DNA from: an uncultured Candidatus Melainabacteria bacterium
GTDB lineage: Bacteria; Cyanobacteriota; Vampirovibrionia; Gastranaerophilales; Gastranaerophilaceae
Direction of reading: 5' to 3'
NCBI GenBank assembly: GCA_934754775.1
Contig: CAKVIM010000002.1
Span: forward strand, 62,001-126,000
DNA: 64,000 nucleotides
Under the pieces are notes generated by a model that saw nothing but the letters and a program-made list of their open reading frames with translations, searched no databases and had not been told where the DNA came from. The position numbers and the translations under genes are program-made. Within the stretch, counting starts at the first letter, position 1. Each line of letters begins with the position of its first letter. Positions 1 to 8,842 of the stretch are shown here, in pieces.

Positions 1-761
1 GGTTCAACCCTGCAAAGCAAAGTTGTTGCTGAACTATTTTCAGCATTATGAGCAGATTTTTTGTCTCTCATAAATTTCTTATCCAAAATTCTGGCAATTT
101 TTTCTGCTCTAGTATGGTCAACATTTTTGCTCACGACAACAAGTTTATTAACTCTATCAAACCCTTCAGTTCCTTCTCTTAAGGGACCTGCGGGCAAAAG
201 ATTTTCATTGCCGAACATTTTTTCTGAATCTACAAGCACAACATCCAAATCTCTCGCCATTTTTCGATGTTGAAATCCGTCATCAAGAATAATCTTAGTA
301 ACACCAAGCTCCTTAATTGCATACTCTGCCGCTTTCACACGGTTTGAGCAAGTCAAAACCGCACACATATTAAGATTTACAGCAAGCCAATACGGTTCAT
401 CCCCTGCCATATCAGCCTTGTAATAAAGATTTATGCCATCAGAAATCACATTAACATTTTTATTATCAAGCTTTCCGCCATATCCACGAGAAACAATCGC
501 AACCCGTTCGCCTTTATCGACAAAGTATCTGGCAATTTCAGCCACTACAGGAGTTTTACCGACTCCGCCGGTTGTAAAATTGCCAACAGAAATCACAAAT
601 GCATCAACTTTTTTAGGCTTCAAAAATTTTTTGTCATACAAAATGTTTTTAAATCCGCTTCCTAATCCGTAAAAAATCGAGCAAAATTTAAGAACACCAA
701 AAAGCAAGCCTTTAGGCTCTTTGGTATAATGCAATTTTGTTATTTCTGTTTTTAAATTCAC
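1..761 (-). CDS. lpxK: Tetraacyldisaccharide 4'-kinase LpxK (partial, C-terminus beyond window)
   Basis: LpxK phosphorylates the 4' position of the lipid A disaccharide at the inner face of the cytoplasmic membrane. Translating the minus strand from a GTG at 759-761 gives an open frame to the window edge, with a Walker A-like segment TTGGVGKTP about 65 residues in and the family signature DDGFQHRK further on. The GTG overlaps the kdsB stop (758-760) as GTGA, so the two genes are translationally coupled and both serve LPS core/lipid A synthesis. The first residues (MNLKTEITKLHYTKEPKG) precede a hydrophobic stretch expected of the membrane-associated N-terminus. The window edge cuts the 3' end, so about 253 codons are visible. 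Confidence 0.93.
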   Translation of the reverse strand, partial: MNLKTEITKLHYTKEPKGLLFGVLKFCSIFYGLGSGFKNILYDKKFLKPKKVDAFVISVGNFTTGGVGKTPVVAEIARYFVDKGERVAIVSRGYGGKLDNKNVNVISDGINLYYKADMAGDEPYWLAVNLNMCAVLTCSNRVKAAEYAIKELGVTKIILDDGFQHRKMARDLDVVLVDSEKMFGNENLLPAGPLREGTEGFDRVNKLVVVSKNVDHTRAEKIARILDKKFMRDKKSAHNAENSSATTLLCRVE

Positions 762-1510
762 TTATTGCCCTTTTCAACCATACTTTTAAATTTCTCAAAA
801 TCTTCAATCGTATCAATTCCAACCGGAACATTATCAACGATTGCGACCTTAATTTTCATACCATTTTGCAAGGCTCTGAGCTGTTCAAGTTTTTCTGCCA
901 TTTCATAAGGAGCTTGTAGCAATTTCGTCATCTTAAACAACGCTTCTCGCTTGTAACCATAAATACCCAAATGTCCGTAAAACTTCCAGCTACCATCGTT
1001 TTCAGCTCTTTCGTAAGGGATTTTTGAGCGAGAAAAATACATCGCATAATGATTCAAATCAAAAACGCATTTAACAAGGTTTGGATTATTGACTTCATTT
1101 TCATCCTTGATTTCTCTCACCAAAGTCGAAATGTCAGCATTTTCATCCTCTCTTACCCCTTTAATCACAAGCTCAATATTTGCTTGTTCTATCAAAGGTT
1201 CATCACCTTGAAGATTAATTATATAGCCAATTTCAGGATGACGAGAAGCGACTTCCGCAATTCTATCGCTACCGCTTTTATGTTCGGTTGAAGTCATCTC
1301 AACTTCTGCACCAAACCCCTTACAAGCGTTAAAAATTCTATCATCATCTGTTGCCACAATTACTCTATCAACCATTGGACAAGATTTTGCCTTTTCCCAT
1401 ACCCATTGAATAATCGGTTTGTTATTAGCTTTCAACAAAGGTTTGCCCTCAAGTCTTGATGAGCCGTAGCGTGCCGGAATTATTATTGCTGTTTGATTTT
1501 GTTCTGTCAT
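758..1510 (-). CDS. kdsB: CMP-KDO synthetase (3-deoxy-manno-octulosonate cytidylyltransferase)
   Basis: This enzyme activates KDO with CTP for transfer to lipid A. The 250-residue product is the usual family length. It opens with the nucleotide-binding motif IIPARYGSSRLEGKPL (residues 9-24) and has the LQGDEPL segment near residue 100. The ATG is preceded by a GGGAAAG ribosome binding site. It lies directly upstream of lpxK with a 4-nt overlap, giving a two-gene LPS unit that supports an outer membrane with KDO-containing LPS. A 19-nt gap separates it from the upstream methyltransferase, so the three may share a transcript. Confidence 0.95.
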   Translation of the reverse strand: MTEQNQTAIIIPARYGSSRLEGKPLLKANNKPIIQWVWEKAKSCPMVDRVIVATDDDRIFNACKGFGAEVEMTSTEHKSGSDRIAEVASRHPEIGYIINLQGDEPLIEQANIELVIKGVREDENADISTLVREIKDENEVNNPNLVKCVFDLNHYAMYFSRSKIPYERAENDGSWKFYGHLGIYGYKREALFKMTKLLQAPYEMAEKLEQLRALQNGMKIKVAIVDNVPVGIDTIEDFEKFKSMVEKGNK

Positions 1511-1529
1511 ATCTTTCCCTTAATTAAAC

Positions 1530-2396
1530 CTATTTTGTCGCATTTATAAATACTGCGTTTGTTTTCAAACTAATTTCACGACCTGTTAAGTAGTTTTGGA
1601 CATCAAGCATAAACTTATCAACAGTTGCTTCGTCAAAATACTTAAGATATCTTTCCCTAGTAGAAGGCTGATTTGGAGAAGGCGGATTTACGAACCATTC
1701 TCTAACCATATTTGGCTGAACCACATACTGCGAGCGAACTTCCTGAAGTTTAACTTCCGGAATTGTAAATCCCGCAATCTCAAGATTTGTTCTCAATGTG
1801 TTCTCATCAAAGTTACACAAAGAATCAAGCGGATTTTCCATAATCTCATTTTCTACACGCTTAAAATCTTCATATTTTTCAATATAATGAGGGTCCAAGA
1901 TTTCCCAATAACGAGTGTTTGAACGAATAATAGGTTCAAATGCACAAAGCTTACCTGCAGGTTTCAAAACTCTATAAATCTCGTTAATCGCAGGCTGTTT
2001 ATTCACAACATGCACCAATACTGAACGCATCAAAGCTTTATGTACAGAGCTTTCCGGCAAAGCCAAGTGTTCAACAGGACTCTTCAAAAGTTCGTAACCA
2101 CTTGTTACACCAGCAGCATCCAAGATTTTTTTACAGTCATCAAGGCAGTCTTGAAACATATCCGAGAAAATAACTTTTCCCTCGCAGTTTTGCTGCTCCA
2201 ACGCCTTAAACGCCAACAAACCGGTACCTGTACCAATATCAAGCACAACATCATAAGGTTTAATATCAGCATAAACCAAAATTACATCACGGACAGCTTC
2301 CAACCAACGCATAGTCTGAGCCTGCATTTCAGGCGTCATACCAGCAAAACGATTCTGCTTAAGCCACTGCGTCCAGTTTTTACAAATATCGCTCAT
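1530..2396 (-). CDS. Class I SAM-dependent methyltransferase, substrate unknown
   Basis: The 288-residue protein has the glycine-rich SAM-binding motif VVLDIGTGTGLLAFKAL (about residues 50-66), an acidic strand-2 end (IFSD), and a later RVLKPAGKL segment typical of Methyltransf_11/25 folds. The N-terminal 40 residues and the C-terminal third match no family I can name, so the substrate is not assigned. The start has a GAGGAAG ribosome binding site 6-8 nt upstream. It is followed by kdsB, so a role in envelope modification is possible but is only inferred from position. Confidence 0.8.
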   Translation of the reverse strand: MSDICKNWTQWLKQNRFAGMTPEMQAQTMRWLEAVRDVILVYADIKPYDVVLDIGTGTGLLAFKALEQQNCEGKVIFSDMFQDCLDDCKKILDAAGVTSGYELLKSPVEHLALPESSVHKALMRSVLVHVVNKQPAINEIYRVLKPAGKLCAFEPIIRSNTRYWEILDPHYIEKYEDFKRVENEIMENPLDSLCNFDENTLRTNLEIAGFTIPEVKLQEVRSQYVVQPNMVREWFVNPPSPNQPSTRERYLKYFDEATVDKFMLDVQNYLTGREISLKTNAVFINATK

Positions 2397-2487
2397 CTAA
2401 TCTTCCTCTTTACTTCAGCCGAAATAAACACTTCCAGCCATTGGGATTATACCAGAAGATTATACTATAATTTTTAGTTTTGAGCAA

Positions 2488-2787
2488 TTATTTTGCCAAA
2501 AAACCTATAACTCTGGCTTTCAAAGATTCAACAGCTTCTTTATCTAATCCGGAAGCAATCCTTTCAAAAAAAGAGTTAAATTCTTTTTCTGTAAAACCCT
2601 TTGCCTTTTTCATTCCAAAACCAGCTTCTAATTTGTCACCATTCGTAATAAAACAATCCAGTGAATTGATATGTTGTGGCTTTGTTGATGTCAGCTTAAC
2701 AATAGCTTTTTCACCGTTGCCTAACGTTTGGTGAATATTGTATGTTATAGCTCCAAAATTTGTTCCGTTTACATTGTTTACTTGCAT
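2488..2787 (-). CDS. Conserved-looking small hypothetical protein
   Basis: A 99-residue protein I do not recognise. It has no signal peptide or membrane helix. The N-terminus MQVNNVNGTNFGAITYN contains a phenylalanine-glycine motif near residue 11, resembling the N-termini of several other unknown proteins in this window. The C-terminal half (KGFTEKEFNSFFERIASG) looks helical. A strong AAAGGAG ribosome binding site precedes the ATG, and a terminator lies 50 nt upstream that closes the rplU-rpmA transcript, so the gene is probably transcribed separately. Confidence 0.7.
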   Translation of the reverse strand: MQVNNVNGTNFGAITYNIHQTLGNGEKAIVKLTSTKPQHINSLDCFITNGDKLEAGFGMKKAKGFTEKEFNSFFERIASGLDKEAVESLKARVIGFLAK

Positions 2788-2840
2788 GTTAAGACTCCTT
2801 TTTTTATTTTAAAACTCGAAAAAATATTTTTTGCCAGTAA

Positions 2841-2873
2841 AAAAAGACTCCATCTTGTAGATGGAGTCTTTTT
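2841..2873. terminator. Bidirectional-looking intrinsic terminator after rpmA
   Basis: A perfect 15-bp inverted repeat (AAAAAGACTCCATCT / AGATGGAGTCTTTTT) with a 3-nt TGT loop. It is A-rich on one side and T-rich on the other, so it can terminate in either direction. It lies 15 nt beyond the rpmA stop. Confidence 0.9.
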
Positions 2874-2887
2874 TAATCTTCTAGAAA

Positions 2888-3142
2888 CTAAACAGCGTAA
2901 ACACTAACTTGTTTTCTGTCACGTCTGTGATCTTCGAACTTCACTTGTCCATCTATCAATGCAAATAAAGTGTCATCTGAACCGATACCTACATTGTTAC
3001 CAGGGTGAACTTTTGTTCCTCTTTGACGAACAAGGATGTTACCAGCTTTAACAATTTCTCCACCGAATTTTTTAACGCCTAATCGCTTCGCTTCGGAATC
3101 ACGACCGTTACGGGTGGAACCCATACCTTTCTTATGTGCCAT
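2888..3142 (-). CDS. rpmA: 50S ribosomal protein bL27
   Basis: An 84-residue product beginning [16 protein letters not shown] with the bL27 core [17 protein letters not shown]. The N-terminal tail of bL27 reaches toward the peptidyl transferase centre. No cleavable N-terminal extension (the Firmicutes type) is present. It follows rplU in the usual L21-L27 order, and a strong hairpin terminator follows it. Confidence 0.98.
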   Translation of the reverse strand: MAHKKGMGSTRNGRDSEAKRLGVKKFGGEIVKAGNILVRQRGTKVHPGNNVGIGSDDTLFALIDGQVKFEDHRRDRKQVSVYAV

Positions 3143-3248
3143 TTTTATTCTCCTTTTTTATAATCTTTTTAAGTTGTTAACATTCGCTACACTATAATTA
3201 TTTGTGAGCTATGTTAACCTTTTAAATAATCACGCCCAGCGGGTGCGA

Positions 3249-3605
3249 CTATGCTTCTGTTGTTTCAGCTGCTTCAGCTTTAGCTTTAGAAGCTGTTGTT
3301 CTGATTTTGTTAATCATAACTCTAGCAAAGCCTTGTCTATGACCTTGAGTTTTTCTGTAACCTTTTTTAGGTCTTTGTTTGAAAACGATAATTTTCTTAG
3401 CTTTGTCATTCTTTACGATTGTGCCTTCAACCTTAGCGTTAGCTACGTATGGTTGACCAACTTTTGACTTTTTGCCGTTAACAATCATAACAACTTTATC
3501 AAAAACTACTTTTGCGTCTTTTTCTTCGCCTAGTAATTCAACGTCTACATAACGTCCTTCTTCAACTTGGTATTGTTTACCACCTGTTTCGACTATTGCG
3601 TACAT
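3249..3605 (-). CDS. rplU: 50S ribosomal protein bL21
   Basis: The start is placed at the ATG encoding MYAIVETGGKQYQVEEG, the canonical bL21 N-terminus, preceded by AAAGGAAA. A longer in-frame reading from 3671 adds 22 unrelated residues and is rejected. The product is 118 residues, slightly longer than the usual 100-105, because of an Ala/Glu/Lys-rich C-terminal tail (KAKAEAAETTEA). It is cotranscribed with rpmA from the promoter at 3766-3795, leaving an untranslated leader of about 150 nt. In other bacteria that leader position can carry autoregulatory RNA; no known structure was recognised here. Confidence 0.96.
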   Translation of the reverse strand: MYAIVETGGKQYQVEEGRYVDVELLGEEKDAKVVFDKVVMIVNGKKSKVGQPYVANAKVEGTIVKNDKAKKIIVFKQRPKKGYRKTQGHRQGFARVMINKIRTTASKAKAEAAETTEA

Positions 3606-3765
3606 TGTATTTCCTTTCTTTTTGAGGAATCGTAGAATGCTTTTTAGAACTTTCACCGCCGCCCGACTCAAGCTTTAACCGCCTTTATCGCCTTTTGTCA
3701 CAGTTTTTGTTCCTTTCGGCACTCGTTTAGACACGATTAACCTATCTAATACTATTTATAACTCA

Positions 3766-3795
3766 ATTTAACCATGACAAGGGTTTCACTGTCAA
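3766..3795 (-). promoter_or_regulatory. Sigma-70-type promoter for rplU-rpmA
   Basis: On the minus strand, TTGACA (3790-3795) is followed 18 nt later by TTAAAT (3766-3771), with TGG directly before the -10 (extended -10). It faces rplU and leaves a leader of about 150 nt. Confidence 0.6.
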
Positions 3796-3815
3796 GAGAG
3801 CAAGTTTAAATTTGT

Positions 3816-5489
3816 TTACAAACAAGCCAACTCACGAACCTCTTTACGCTTAACCTTTCTTGTCGTAGTTTTTGGAAGAGCTTCTTTTCTAATAATAACG
3901 TTTGTTGGGCGTTTATAAGCAGTCAATCTTTGTGATAATGATTTGATTTCAGCACGCACAATCTTCTCAACGTCTTCTGCTGAGTGCTCTTCGTACATAT
4001 TTTCTTTTGGAACAACTACTGCCACAACCTCTTCTGTACCATCTTTTGCTCCAAAAGTTCTTGATGAACCAAAAACACATACTTCTGAAATATTTTGTCC
4101 TTTTTCAAATACAGATTCTACTTCTTCTGGAAACACTTTTTTACCGCCGGACAAAACAATCATATTCTTTATTCGTCCCGTAATATAGATATGCCCATCC
4201 TTATCAAATTTTGCAATATCACCTGTATGCAGCCACCCATCAGGTGTAATAACTTCCGAAGTCAACTCCGGCTGATTATGATACCCCTTCATTACGGAAG
4301 GGCCTTTTAACATAAGTTCGCCGGTTTCAGGTTCAATCCTTGCCTCATAACTTTTGAGCGGATGTCCTACTGATGCCAAAACACTTCTTTTATCTGTATT
4401 CACAGAAACAACAGGACTTGTTTCAGAAAGCCCATACCCTTGATAAACCTTGATACCGATTCTTTCAAAAAATCTTCCGACTGCGATATCCAATGGAGCT
4501 CCACCTGAAATACATCCGATGAATTTTCCGCCAAATCGGTTATGAATTTTTCTAAACAAAAGCTTTTTCACTCCATAAAACGGCAGAAATTTTGCCAAAT
4601 GATATGCAAACTCAAAAGAAAGCTGAGTAAATTTTGAAGAGTTTTTGATTTCGTTTTCAATAGCAGATTTCAAAAGTTTCAAAAACGCCGGAACGACAAT
4701 CATAAACTCGATTTGTTTTTCGTTCATAATACTCAAAATATCTTTCGGCTTAAGACTCTGGGTATAATAAACCGAAAAACCAAAATTGAGGAATGTAGAG
4801 AATCCAACTGTCATTTCAAAAAGGTGATTCATCGGAAGGATTGAAAGCACCTTTATTTTTCGTGGCGGTAAAATCACTTTCAAAGCATCTTTCAAATCCT
4901 CTAACTGCGTTGTTATATTCTTAAAAGAAATTTCTACACCTTTTGGAGCACCAGTCGTTCCTGAGGTATAAATAATAAACGCAGTTGATTTTGAACTTCT
5001 ATGACGCCATTTGCCGTTATAATTATCAGGAAGAGCGTAAATATTTTGGATATTATCGTTATAAGAATGCTCATCAATCACAAGAATTTGCTTCACTGAC
5101 GGAAGCTCCTGCTGCAACTGCTTTGCAATATCCAAATAGTGTTGTGAAACCAAAATCACACTCGGCTCACAATCTAGCAAAATAGACCTTAATTCATACT
5201 TTGTAAGCTTAATATCAAGCGGTACAGTCACCATGCCGGCAAGGACAGAAGCAAAAACGCACGCACCATATTCAGGTTTTGATTCGGACAAAATCGCCAA
5301 TTTCTCGCCCTTTTTAACCCCCAAATCATCAATCAAATAACTCGCCAATTTTCTGGACAAAAGTCCGATTCCTTTGTAAGTAAACTCTTTCCAGCCATAA
5401 GAATTTTTCATCCCTAAAGCAACTCTGTCTTGAAAATCGCAAGTCTTATCTTCCAATCTTGCTAAAATATTGTTATCTCTTAATTCCAT
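3816..5489 (-). CDS. AMP-dependent synthetase / long-chain acyl-CoA ligase-like protein
   Basis: This ANL-superfamily enzyme activates a carboxylic acid (probably a fatty acid) with ATP, for transfer to CoA or a carrier protein. Visible motifs are the phosphate-binding loop IIYTSGTTGAPKGVEIS (near residue 172), GYGLSETSPVVS, and the hinge/A8 region GWLHTGDIAKFDKDGHIYIT followed by GRIKNMIVLSGGKKVFPEEV. The start is the ATG at 5487-5489, five residues inside a longer frame, because a GGGGG ribosome binding site lies just upstream. The length of 557 residues fits the FadD/AAS-ligase group. The C-terminal lysine near KTTTRKVKRKEV fits the catalytic A10 region. The exact acyl substrate cannot be told. 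Confidence 0.88.
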   Translation of the reverse strand: MELRDNNILARLEDKTCDFQDRVALGMKNSYGWKEFTYKGIGLLSRKLASYLIDDLGVKKGEKLAILSESKPEYGACVFASVLAGMVTVPLDIKLTKYELRSILLDCEPSVILVSQHYLDIAKQLQQELPSVKQILVIDEHSYNDNIQNIYALPDNYNGKWRHRSSKSTAFIIYTSGTTGAPKGVEISFKNITTQLEDLKDALKVILPPRKIKVLSILPMNHLFEMTVGFSTFLNFGFSVYYTQSLKPKDILSIMNEKQIEFMIVVPAFLKLLKSAIENEIKNSSKFTQLSFEFAYHLAKFLPFYGVKKLLFRKIHNRFGGKFIGCISGGAPLDIAVGRFFERIGIKVYQGYGLSETSPVVSVNTDKRSVLASVGHPLKSYEARIEPETGELMLKGPSVMKGYHNQPELTSEVITPDGWLHTGDIAKFDKDGHIYITGRIKNMIVLSGGKKVFPEEVESVFEKGQNISEVCVFGSSRTFGAKDGTEEVVAVVVPKENMYEEHSAEDVEKIVRAEIKSLSQRLTAYKRPTNVIIRKEALPKTTTRKVKRKEVRELACL

Positions 5490-5553
5490 ATAACCCCCAC
5501 ACACTGTAAATATTTTATTATCATTTTTCTAAATTGTCAAAATATTAACCTCT

Positions 5554-6531
5554 CTATTTTAAGTCAAATTTTGGGTTTTTATCGGCAAGTTCTGCCATAT
5601 ATGTGGAAACAAACGGAATAAATGTATAATAAATTATCCCAAGAATAAGCATAGGCTTAATAATTTTTATGCCTTCAACCTGCTTCTCCAGATTCGCCTG
5701 ACCTTTATTTGCCTTCTTAAAGTTTTCGATAAATTTCTGTGCAGGTTTATCCAAAAGTTTATCCACAATATATCCGCTTAGGATACTCAAACCTGTTGCA
5801 ATTGCGGTATTATAAATCAAAGCTTTCTTCCTTCGCTCTTCAATTTTTTTGCTTTCTTTTGTGTAATAAATAAACGCTCCTGTGTTCAAAATATCGGTCG
5901 CAGCAACAATATGCATCGGAAAGTTTGAGTCTTTGTATTTATTGGAAAATTTTTGCAATCCTTTTTTGTCAATCACAGAAGCTATCGTATGCGTAACTCT
6001 TTCACCTTTGCCTTTAAATGAAATATTTTTATTTTGTCCTTCCCCGTTTTTTTTGTTAAAAACATGCTCCATAATAATTGGCAGCCCAACAGCAGTCAAA
6101 AAAGCCTTTGGAACCGCAACCAAAGCTGCTGAACCAAGTTTAAATAATTGGGTTGCAAGTTCATAAGGTTTTGATTTCACAAGAGCTTGACCCTCATCTT
6201 TAAGATTATTTATCGTTTCATTTTTCAAATACTTCTGCGGTTTTTTATCAATCTTTTTGATAGAGTTCGCAATCGGAAGCGATGCTCCGAGCATAAGCAA
6301 AAAACCGACAACACTTGAAGAAATTGATTTTGCACAAGCAACTTTTTTGTTTTCCTTTGTCGTATTTGGAGCAAGCCAAATTGCAACAGGACGTGCAAAC
6401 ATTGACAGTGCAAGAGTTGCAGTTGCACCAAACAAAGCACCGTTATCAGCCGCAAATTCCAAGCCTTTCTTAAAAGTCCTGTTGGTATATATACTTTTGA
6501 ATGAGATATCCCTTTGACAATTTACTTTCAT
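5554..6531 (-). CDS. Multi-spanning membrane protein of unknown function
   Basis: A 325-residue product with about six hydrophobic segments, including GALFGATATLALSMFARPVA, SSVVGFLLMLGASLPIANSI and KPMLILGIIYYTFIPFVSTY. The N-terminus MKVNCQRDISFKSIYTNR carries an SFKS motif seen in other unknown proteins here, and a second ISFKGKG lies mid-protein. I recognise no family. It is divergently arranged with pnuC, the two starts being only 24 nt apart. No convincing Shine-Dalgarno sequence precedes the ATG. Confidence 0.75.
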   Translation of the reverse strand: MKVNCQRDISFKSIYTNRTFKKGLEFAADNGALFGATATLALSMFARPVAIWLAPNTTKENKKVACAKSISSSVVGFLLMLGASLPIANSIKKIDKKPQKYLKNETINNLKDEGQALVKSKPYELATQLFKLGSAALVAVPKAFLTAVGLPIIMEHVFNKKNGEGQNKNISFKGKGERVTHTIASVIDKKGLQKFSNKYKDSNFPMHIVAATDILNTGAFIYYTKESKKIEERRKKALIYNTAIATGLSILSGYIVDKLLDKPAQKFIENFKKANKGQANLEKQVEGIKIIKPMLILGIIYYTFIPFVSTYMAELADKNPKFDLK

Positions 6532-6555
6532 CTATTTTTATTAGATAACATAAAT

Positions 6556-7242
6556 ATGCGAAGAATTAAATCAAAAAATTTTGAGAGATACGAAATTATC
6601 GTTTTGTGCTGCATTTATTTAATTCTTATTCTAAACAAAATCATATTTAATGACTCTGCAGTCTCAGTCCTATCTGCGTTTTTCGGCATTACATATACAA
6701 TTCTCGCAGGAAAAGGCAACCCGATTTGCTACATTTTTGGCGTAACCGGTTCTGGACTATACGGCTACCTTTCTTTCCATAACGCACTTTGGGGCAATCT
6801 GCTTCTCTACATGGGCTACTATGTTCCTATGCAAATTTTAGGCTACTTTAGATGGCAAAAACACCTCAAATCAGACAAATACGAGATTGAAAAAACATCG
6901 CTTTCTGCTAAAGAACTAATCTGTATTATCGGATTATCTATCGTCGCATCTTCAATAATGATTTATATTTTAATCCACCTAGGCGACAAAAGCCCTTATA
7001 TAGACGCAATTACAACAGTCTTATCCGTAGTCGGGATGTATTTGACTGTAAGACGTGCAATTGAGCAATGGTGTTTTTGGATGGTCGTTAATGGTCTGTC
7101 TGCAATAATGTGGATTAAAATAGCATTTGATGGTGGAAAAGTCTATTCAACAGTTGTTATGTGGAGCGTATATTTATTGCTTGCAATTTATTTTTATATT
7201 ATTTGGAGAAAAGAACTCAAAGCCCGCAAACCGTTTTGCTAG
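6556..7242 (+). CDS. pnuC: PnuC-type nicotinamide riboside/vitamin transporter
   Basis: PnuC proteins are facilitators for nicotinamide riboside or related vitamins, with uptake driven by cytoplasmic phosphorylation. About seven hydrophobic segments are visible, with the family-like stretch NLLLYMGYYVPMQILGYFRW and a later FWMVVNGLSAIMWIKI. The start is placed at 6556 (MRRIKSKNF) because the longer frame from 6514 runs into the divergent gene's start region. No nadR or kinase gene is adjacent, and the short upstream space shows no riboswitch, so the vitamin substrate is not settled. Confidence 0.8.
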   Translation: MRRIKSKNFERYEIIVLCCIYLILILNKIIFNDSAVSVLSAFFGITYTILAGKGNPICYIFGVTGSGLYGYLSFHNALWGNLLLYMGYYVPMQILGYFRWQKHLKSDKYEIEKTSLSAKELICIIGLSIVASSIMIYILIHLGDKSPYIDAITTVLSVVGMYLTVRRAIEQWCFWMVVNGLSAIMWIKIAFDGGKVYSTVVMWSVYLLLAIYFYIIWRKELKARKPFC

Positions 7243-7355
7243 ATGCAAATAGAACATTCTTCGCACTGCGAGCGTGCAGCGATTAGCTGTAATAGCGAGC
7301 GTCAAGCCGTTTACTTCACGCACTTCTTTATAAAATAAATAAAAGTTGACAGACA

Positions 7356-7364
7356 TGGTATAAT
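7356..7364 (+). promoter_or_regulatory. Extended -10 promoter 7 nt before the TolC-family start
   Basis: TGGTATAAT (7356-7364) is followed by 7 nt and then the ATG at 7372, so transcription would begin at or next to the start codon. No Shine-Dalgarno sequence is present. TTGACA at 7346-7351 is too close (7 nt) to be the matching -35. Confidence 0.5.
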
Positions 7365-7371
7365 AGAAAGT

Positions 7372-8838
7372 ATGATAAGGAAAAGATTTTGCCTGTTGAT
7401 TGTGCTGCTGTGTTTTACAACACAAGTTTACGCACACGACGATGATGAATTATTTAAACTTGTTGAAGTAAAAGACGGAAGTTCACTATCCGTAATAGAT
7501 TGCGTTGCAACAGCTTTCAAAAACAGTCCTAAGATTAAACGTCGCAAATATAACCTTGATATTGCAAAAAGCAATGTCGGGATAGCAAAATCACAATATT
7601 TTCCAGTAATCAACGCAGGAGTCGGGTTCTACAACGAAAATAACTCCGATAACATTTATTACAACCCACACTACAGAGAGCTTCCGTCCGTTGGAGTTTC
7701 CGTAAATAAGTTGGTCTGGAATTTCGGAAAAACTACAGCCTACATCAAAATGGAAGAATTCTACAAAATCGGTGCAGAATACGAATTTATAGACAGTCTT
7801 TGTTCAACCGTATTTGACATAAAAGCAAAATATTACAATCTTTTGAAAGCACAGGCACTCTTAGAGGTTGCGGATTATAACGTCAAGTTGAATGATTCTT
7901 ACGTAAAGCTTGCAAAAAGCAAAAAGAAAGCAGACTTAACGACTGCAGAGCTTAATTTAAGCGAAGCTAAGGTAAAACAAATTGAAGCAAAAAACAATTA
8001 CAACAATGAGTTGGTCAACCTTACGAACTCAATGTATCTTGATTCTATGCCAAACTTTAACATCTTGAACACCAAGACTTTTGATTTTGGCGAGCAAACA
8101 ATTACAAACCCAAGATTCGATAAAAAGGATTTCACACCGGAAAAATTTCCATTCACGGAAGAGCAATCCGTCCAGATTGCATACGACAACAGCCCAGACT
8201 TGAACGTACTAAACTCCACAAAACAGGCAATGGAACAGTCGCTTCTCTACATCAAAAGAACTTATTTGCCCGATTTAAGCGTACGAGCAGGTTACGGATT
8301 CAACAACTCAAACCAAACCACAAATAACAGTTTGCAAGTCGGTGTAAATTTATCCTCAAATGTCAACATAATGGAGCTTCGACACAGCATAAAGGGTGCA
8401 GACGCACAACTTAGCCTTGCTGACAACGAGATTTTGTTATTCAAAAAGAATTTGTATTTCGAGCTTAAACGTGCTTTCAACAACATACATAGAGCAGAAA
8501 ACCAGATTCCGACCGCCAAAATCGAAGTTCTTCAGTCTTATGACAACCTTAAGCTCGTAGAAGAACAATATTCCAAAAACGAGTTAAACTACGTTGCTCT
8601 TCAAGATGCGAGAAAAGATTATATAAATGCACTAAATGGCTATATTGAAAGCTTGTACAATTACAACATTTCACTTATTCAGCTTGAAATGGCAATGCAC
8701 TTCCATATTGTGGACATTCACCACAAATCAGAACACGCAATGCAATACCACTCAAGAGATTTAGTAGAACATCTAAACCGTGCTCTCGGATGCGACGAAA
8801 ATGAAGCACAACCGAAAAAGAAAAGGGACAGGTTATAA
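7372..8838 (+). CDS. TolC-family outer-membrane efflux protein
   Basis: A 488-residue outer-membrane channel protein of the OEP family, which forms trimeric exit ducts for efflux or type I secretion. It has a signal peptide (RFCLLIVLLCFTTQVYA, mature from about residue 22). It also has the two OEP repeats: SVIDCVATAFKNSPKIKRRK with NLDIAKSNVGIAKSQYFPVI, and later QSVQIAYDNSPDLNVL. The C-terminus is Lys/Arg-rich (QPKKKRDRL). It is a paralogue of the protein at 16746-18293, but no adaptor or pump lies next to it, so its transport partner is unknown. It ends 4 nt from the convergent pgi stop. Confidence 0.9.
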   Translation: MIRKRFCLLIVLLCFTTQVYAHDDDELFKLVEVKDGSSLSVIDCVATAFKNSPKIKRRKYNLDIAKSNVGIAKSQYFPVINAGVGFYNENNSDNIYYNPHYRELPSVGVSVNKLVWNFGKTTAYIKMEEFYKIGAEYEFIDSLCSTVFDIKAKYYNLLKAQALLEVADYNVKLNDSYVKLAKSKKKADLTTAELNLSEAKVKQIEAKNNYNNELVNLTNSMYLDSMPNFNILNTKTFDFGEQTITNPRFDKKDFTPEKFPFTEEQSVQIAYDNSPDLNVLNSTKQAMEQSLLYIKRTYLPDLSVRAGYGFNNSNQTTNNSLQVGVNLSSNVNIMELRHSIKGADAQLSLADNEILLFKKNLYFELKRAFNNIHRAENQIPTAKIEVLQSYDNLKLVEEQYSKNELNYVALQDARKDYINALNGYIESLYNYNISLIQLEMAMHFHIVDIHHKSEHAMQYHSRDLVEHLNRALGCDENEAQPKKKRDRL

Positions 8839-8842
8839 TAAA

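Noticed and set aside
61..672. Plus-strand frames across the first 760 bases
   Set aside because: They are shadows of the minus-strand lpxK gene, which has all family motifs.
3606..3671. A longer bL21 start at 3671
   Set aside because: The extra residues do not match bL21, and the canonical MYAIVETGGKQY start has a good ribosome binding site.
7346..7351. TTGACA as the -35 of the TolC-family promoter
   Set aside because: It is only 7 nt from the -10 box, far too close for a sigma-70 -35.
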